Shown here piece after piece: positions 30,116 through 33,038 of a stretch of 33,038 nt of DNA. How positions within the stretch are numbered: position 1 is the stretch's first letter; each line of letters opens with the position of its first letter. This DNA is from Ruminococcus sp. UBA1394 (GTDB taxonomy: Bacteria; Bacillota; Clostridia; Oscillospirales; Ruminococcaceae). The notes below the pieces were generated by a model. The model saw only the letters and a program-made list of their open reading frames with translations. It did not search any database and was not told the DNA's origin. Location of the stretch: positions 1,480-34,517 of the forward strand of contig DBQM01000030.1 in the NCBI GenBank assembly GCA_002305725.1. The letters are read 5' to 3'. Both the position numbers and the translations under genes were made by a program.

Positions 30116-30901
30116 ATGAAAACAGTTCTTACTATCGCAGGCAGCGACAGTATCGGCGGCGCAGGAATACAGGCGGATATCAAGACAATATCTGCAAACG
30201 GCTGTTACGCCATGAGCGTTATAACGTCTGTTACTGCTCAGAATACGCTTGGAGTCAGCGGCATTCACGATATTCCGCCGGAATTTGTGGAAAAACAGCT
30301 TGAGGCAGTCTTTTCCGACATTCGACCGGACTCCGTTAAAATTGGTATGCTTTCGGACACGGAAATTATAAATACTGTGGCTGATTTCCTTAAACGTGAA
30401 CAGGCTGAAAATGTTGTGGCTGATACAGTCATGGTGTCCACAAGCGGTCACAGGCTTATTACGGAAGACGCTGTAAAGACACTTGTGGAGAAAATCTTCC
30501 CTGTTGCCGACATTGTAACGCCCAACATTCCGGAGGCTGAAACCCTGACAGGAATGAAAATCGAATCCGAATCAGACATGAAAGCCGCTGCGGAGAAAAT
30601 AATGAGCCTTGGCTGCAAAAGCGTACTTGTAAAGGGCGGTCACCTTAAAAATACCGCCGCAGACGTTTTCTATGACGGCAGAGAATTCAGCGTTTTTCGC
30701 AATGTTATAATTGACAACCCAAATACGCACGGCACAGGCTGTACTCTCTCCTCAGCAATTGCGGCAAATCTTGCTCTGGGTCACAGCATGGCGGAGAGTG
30801 TGGAAAACGCTAAAAATTACGTAACAGGAGCGATTGCAGACGGTCTTGACCTTGGAAAAGGCAGGGGTCCGCTTAATCATTTTTATAAAAATAAATTCTG
30901 A
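30116..30901 (+). CDS. thiD: Hydroxymethylpyrimidine (phosphate) kinase
   Basis: Ribokinase-fold enzyme that phosphorylates HMP and HMP phosphate to HMP pyrophosphate, the pyrimidine substrate of ThiE. The 261 residues start at ATG 30116 after AAGGAG. Motifs: TIAGSDSIGGAGIQADIKT (6-24), TSVTAQNT, SVKIGMLSDTEI, VADTVMVSTSGHRL, VTPNIPEAETLTG, VLVKGGHLKN and the anion-hole NTHGTGCTLSSAIAA near residue 210. The usual length and all signature motifs are intact. It begins 10 bp after the thiE stop and is followed by thiC after 19 bp. Confidence 0.96.
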   Translation: MKTVLTIAGSDSIGGAGIQADIKTISANGCYAMSVITSVTAQNTLGVSGIHDIPPEFVEKQLEAVFSDIRPDSVKIGMLSDTEIINTVADFLKREQAENVVADTVMVSTSGHRLITEDAVKTLVEKIFPVADIVTPNIPEAETLTGMKIESESDMKAAAEKIMSLGCKSVLVKGGHLKNTAADVFYDGREFSVFRNVIIDNPNTHGTGCTLSSAIAANLALGHSMAESVENAKNYVTGAIADGLDLGKGRGPLNHFYKNKF

Positions 30902-30920
30902 ATTCAGAAAGGAAGTATAA

Positions 30921-32231
30921 ATGAATTACAAAACTCAGATGGAGGCAGCGAAAAAAGGTATTATCACACCAGAAATGGAAGTCGTTGCCAAAAAGGAAAA
31001 TATTGATACAGAGATTCTCAGAGAAAAGGTTGCGTCCGGCTGTGTGTGTATACCGGCCAATATAAACCACAAGGCTTTAAGCGCAGAGGGAATCGGTTCG
31101 GGACTGAGAACAAAAATCAACGTAAACCTCGGCATTTCCGGCGACTGCAAAAACTATGACATGGAAATGCAGAAAGTTAAAATGGCGATAGACTTCGGCT
31201 GTGAGGCGATAATGGACCTGAGCAACTACGGCAAGACAAATACTTTCCGTCAGGAGCTTGTTGCTATGTCACCGGCAATGATCGGTACTGTTCCGATGTA
31301 CGACGCTATCGGCTATCTTGAAAAAGATCTGCTTGAAATCACAGCAAAGGATTTCCTTAAAGTCGTTGAGGCACACGCAAAAGAGGGTGTTGACTTCCAG
31401 ACTATCCACGCCGGAATCAACAGAAGAGCCGTTGAGGCGTTCAAGCGTCAGGGCAGACTGACAAACATTGTTTCAAGAGGCGGTTCGCTGCTTTTTGCAT
31501 GGATGGAAATGACAGGAAATGAAAATCCGTTCTATGAGTACTACGACGAAGTGCTGGACATTTTAAGAGAATATGATGTAACAATCAGTCTTGGCGACGC
31601 TTTAAGACCGGGTTCAATCAATGACAGCACAGACGCAGGACAGATATCCGAGCTTATCGAGCTGGGTGCACTGACTGAAAGAGCATGGGCAAAGGACGTA
31701 CAGGTAATGGTTGAGGGTCCGGGACACATGGCAATGAACGAAATTGCCGCTAACATGACTCTCCAGAAAAGACTTTGCCACAATGCGCCGTTCTACGTTT
31801 TAGGGCCGCTTGTTACTGATATTGCTCCGGGATATGACCACATAACTTCTGCTATCGGCGGTGCGATTGCGGCGGCAAACGGTGCGGACTTCCTCTGCTA
31901 TGTTACTCCGGCGGAACATCTCAGACTGCCAGACGCAGACGATGTCCGTGAGGGAATCGTGGCATCAAAGATTGCGGCTCATGCGGCTGATATTGCAAAG
32001 GGTATCCCCGGTGCAAGAGATATCGACAACAAGATGAGCGACGCCAGAAGACGAGTTGACTGGGACGAGATGTTCAGGTATGCCATTGATCCGGAAAAGG
32101 CTAAGAGATACTTTGAAAGCGTTCCTCCGAAGGACAGACACACATGTTCAATGTGCGGAAAAATGTGCGCTATGAGAACTACAAACAAGATTCTTGCCGG
32201 AGAAAAGGTTGAATTTTGTACTGAAAAATAA
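30921..32231 (+). CDS. thiC: HMP phosphate synthase (short, anaerobe-type ThiC)
   Basis: Radical SAM enzyme that converts aminoimidazole ribotide to HMP phosphate. At 436 residues it is the short form without the long N-terminal domain of the E. coli enzyme. Motifs: VCIPANINHKAL, GLRTKINVNLGIS, IMDLSNYGKTN, MIGTVPMYDAIGY, HAGINRRAVE, SRGGSLLFAWM, LGDALRPGSIND, VMVEGPGHMAMNE, LGPLVTDIAPGYDHI and FLCYVTPAEHLRLP. The cluster motif near the end is CSMCGKMC with Cys409, Cys412 and Cys416, thus CX2CX3C rather than the CX2CX4C of the long enzymes. I believe short ThiC proteins often have this spacing. Last gene of the operon, before a long hairpin. Confidence 0.97.
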   Translation: MNYKTQMEAAKKGIITPEMEVVAKKENIDTEILREKVASGCVCIPANINHKALSAEGIGSGLRTKINVNLGISGDCKNYDMEMQKVKMAIDFGCEAIMDLSNYGKTNTFRQELVAMSPAMIGTVPMYDAIGYLEKDLLEITAKDFLKVVEAHAKEGVDFQTIHAGINRRAVEAFKRQGRLTNIVSRGGSLLFAWMEMTGNENPFYEYYDEVLDILREYDVTISLGDALRPGSINDSTDAGQISELIELGALTERAWAKDVQVMVEGPGHMAMNEIAANMTLQKRLCHNAPFYVLGPLVTDIAPGYDHITSAIGGAIAAANGADFLCYVTPAEHLRLPDADDVREGIVASKIAAHAADIAKGIPGARDIDNKMSDARRRVDWDEMFRYAIDPEKAKRYFESVPPKDRHTCSMCGKMCAMRTTNKILAGEKVEFCTEK

Positions 32232-32252
32232 ATCTCTGAGCTTGATTATTAA

Positions 32253-32324
32253 ATAATAAAACGGCTGTAACCGAAGCTGTTCAGTAAACTCTGAAACGCC
32301 TTGATTAAGCCGTTTTTTATTATT
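32253..32324 (+). terminator. Terminator of the thi operon with a long branched loop
   Basis: AATAATAAAACGGCT (about 32253-32265) pairs with AGCCGTTTTTTATTATT (about 32308-32324) with two extra U bases. Inside, TTCAG/CTGAA (about 32280-32295) forms a second hairpin. The T-run is part of the right arm. Confidence 0.65.
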
Positions 32325-32478
32325 CTGAAAAGTTTGCAGTATCAAAAATTTTGCTGATTTCCGTTTCTCTGAAATCACCATAAAGATGTGTTATATCTTC
32401 AATTGCACTTTCGGTAATATCGTTTCACTTGTTGACAGGAGTCTTTCTGCGTTTTTTAAAAAGTCCGTTTGTGAAGTT
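32320..32478 (-). pseudogene. Coding remnant interrupted by an in-frame TGA
   Basis: On the minus strand one frame reads about 17 codons (ending KKRRKTPVNK), then TGA at 32425-32427, then 34 codons, NDITESAIEDITHLYGDFRE followed by TEISKIFDTANFSE and a TAA at 32320-32322. The composition on both sides looks like real protein and the join would be natural with Trp (TGG) at the stop. The upstream end is closed by a TAA and there is no start codon. It overlaps the 3' end of the DUF4367-like gene in another frame and the thi terminator. I read it as the C-terminal end of a lost gene of unknown kind; a chance frame is possible. Confidence 0.4.
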
Positions 32479-33038
32479 TTACAGATTCTGCAATTTTTAT
32501 AATTTCTTCTTTGCTTAAATTTCCACTAATCAAAAATGTATATTTTTGATTATTCCAGAATATACTGCAAGTCTTTTCATTATATGAAAGTACCGCATTA
32601 TACCCATTTACAGTTATATTCTCATTAGTATGCCTTTCGTTATCAATTAAACACGATGAATCTAATGGGTTTTGAGAATAGTCAAAGTTTTTGCCATCTA
32701 TAGTTTCCCAATACATCCATACTCCGCAACCAGTATAATCTTCATCTTTAAGTGTAAAACCATCCGGTATATATTCAGGAATGTAATACCCGGATATTTC
32801 AGGCACTTCAAAATCGGCTTCACTTCCGCTGAATGTCTTTACATCAATATGGTCTTCGTACTCTTCCACAAACAGACTTACTATCCATTCTCTCAGCGGT
32901 TCACAGGCCGCAACTGTTATTCCGCCCAGTGCAATCATTGCCGCCGCAATAAGAATTATCATTCTGATTTTCTTTTTACTGCCGGCTTTTTTTGGGTCGT
33001 TCCAGTTTTTCTGTTCTTTTATAATACGTTTTATATTC
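32456..33038 (-). CDS. DUF4367-like membrane-anchored protein, 5' end beyond the window
   Basis: The frame is open up to the right edge of the window, so the start is missing; 194 codons are visible. About 25 basic residues (ending KKAGSKKKIR) precede one transmembrane helix (MIILIAAAMIALGGITVAA). A spacer follows, then a domain of about 110 residues with YIPEYIPDGFTL, DYTGCGVWMYWE, ITVNGYNAVLSY, SIFWNNQKYTFLISG and LSKEEIIKIAESVK, a good match to the layout of DUF4367. Such proteins are often encoded right after an ECF sigma factor and may act as its membrane partner; that sigma gene would lie beyond 33038. The first internal ATG (32962) is within the membrane helix and is not a likely start. 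Confidence 0.8.
   Translation of the reverse strand, partial: NIKRIIKEQKNWNDPKKAGSKKKIRMIILIAAAMIALGGITVAACEPLREWIVSLFVEEYEDHIDVKTFSGSEADFEVPEISGYYIPEYIPDGFTLKDEDYTGCGVWMYWETIDGKNFDYSQNPLDSSCLIDNERHTNENITVNGYNAVLSYNEKTCSIFWNNQKYTFLISGNLSKEEIIKIAESVKLHKRTF

Overview
The window looks like chromosome from a cellulosome-producing gut or rumen Ruminococcus, close to the R. flavefaciens / R. champanellensis type. This is inference from content. Two plant cell wall hydrolases (GH74 xyloglucanase, GH10 xylanase) end in dockerin modules, a GH5 cellulase is made as a lipoprotein, xylose isomerase and xylulokinase genes sit nearby, promoters are of Firmicutes sigma-A type, and G+C is moderate. No scaffoldin, phage genes, transposase or CRISPR array is visible.

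Layout. 1-2.0 kb: the right end of a short inverted-repeat element, a type IV pilin-like protein, and a GH5 lipoprotein cellulase with its own promoter. 2.1-4.4 kb: polyphosphate kinase with a lysine/alanine-rich tail. 4.4-7.2 kb (minus): operon of TVP38/TMEM64 membrane protein, NYN/PIN-domain protein and MFS transporter. 7.2-11.6 kb: unknown membrane protein, xylA, a DUF4288-like gene and xylB. 11.6-13.6 kb: an ECF sigma factor and a membrane-anchored partner, bracketed by inverted copies of one hairpin. 13.6-16.35 kb (minus): three genes that together look like a split SleC-type spore-cortex-lytic protein. 16.5-17.5 kb (minus): VanY-type carboxypeptidase. 17.6-20.5 kb: GH74-dockerin. 20.6-23.5 kb (minus): two tRNA-Ser genes, the CCA-adding enzyme and a CorC/HlyC-type protein. 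23.6-25.9 kb: CBM22-GH10-dockerin with a 180-bp repeat in its leader. 26.0-28.0 kb: XRE regulator fused to a desulfoferrodoxin-like domain, then a LytTR regulator with a LiaF-like membrane protein. 28.0-32.3 kb: a 41-residue peptide gene, ilvE, a TPP riboswitch with terminator, and thiE-thiD-thiC. 32.3-33.0 kb: a broken coding remnant and the 3' part of a DUF4367-like gene that runs off the window.

How the parts fit. The secreted or surface enzymes attack xylan, xyloglucan and beta-glucan, and xylA/xylB would carry released xylose into the pentose phosphate pathway. The pilin may contribute to adhesion to fibre. The thi operon makes thiamine under TPP feedback. No single new defence or mobile system stands out. 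The observations most worth checking are the internal translation start exactly at the desulfoferrodoxin domain of the XRE fusion, the short TTAA-ended repeat in the leader of the xylanase gene, the split SleC-like cassette in a lineage not known mainly for spores, and the hairpin-bracketed sigma operon.
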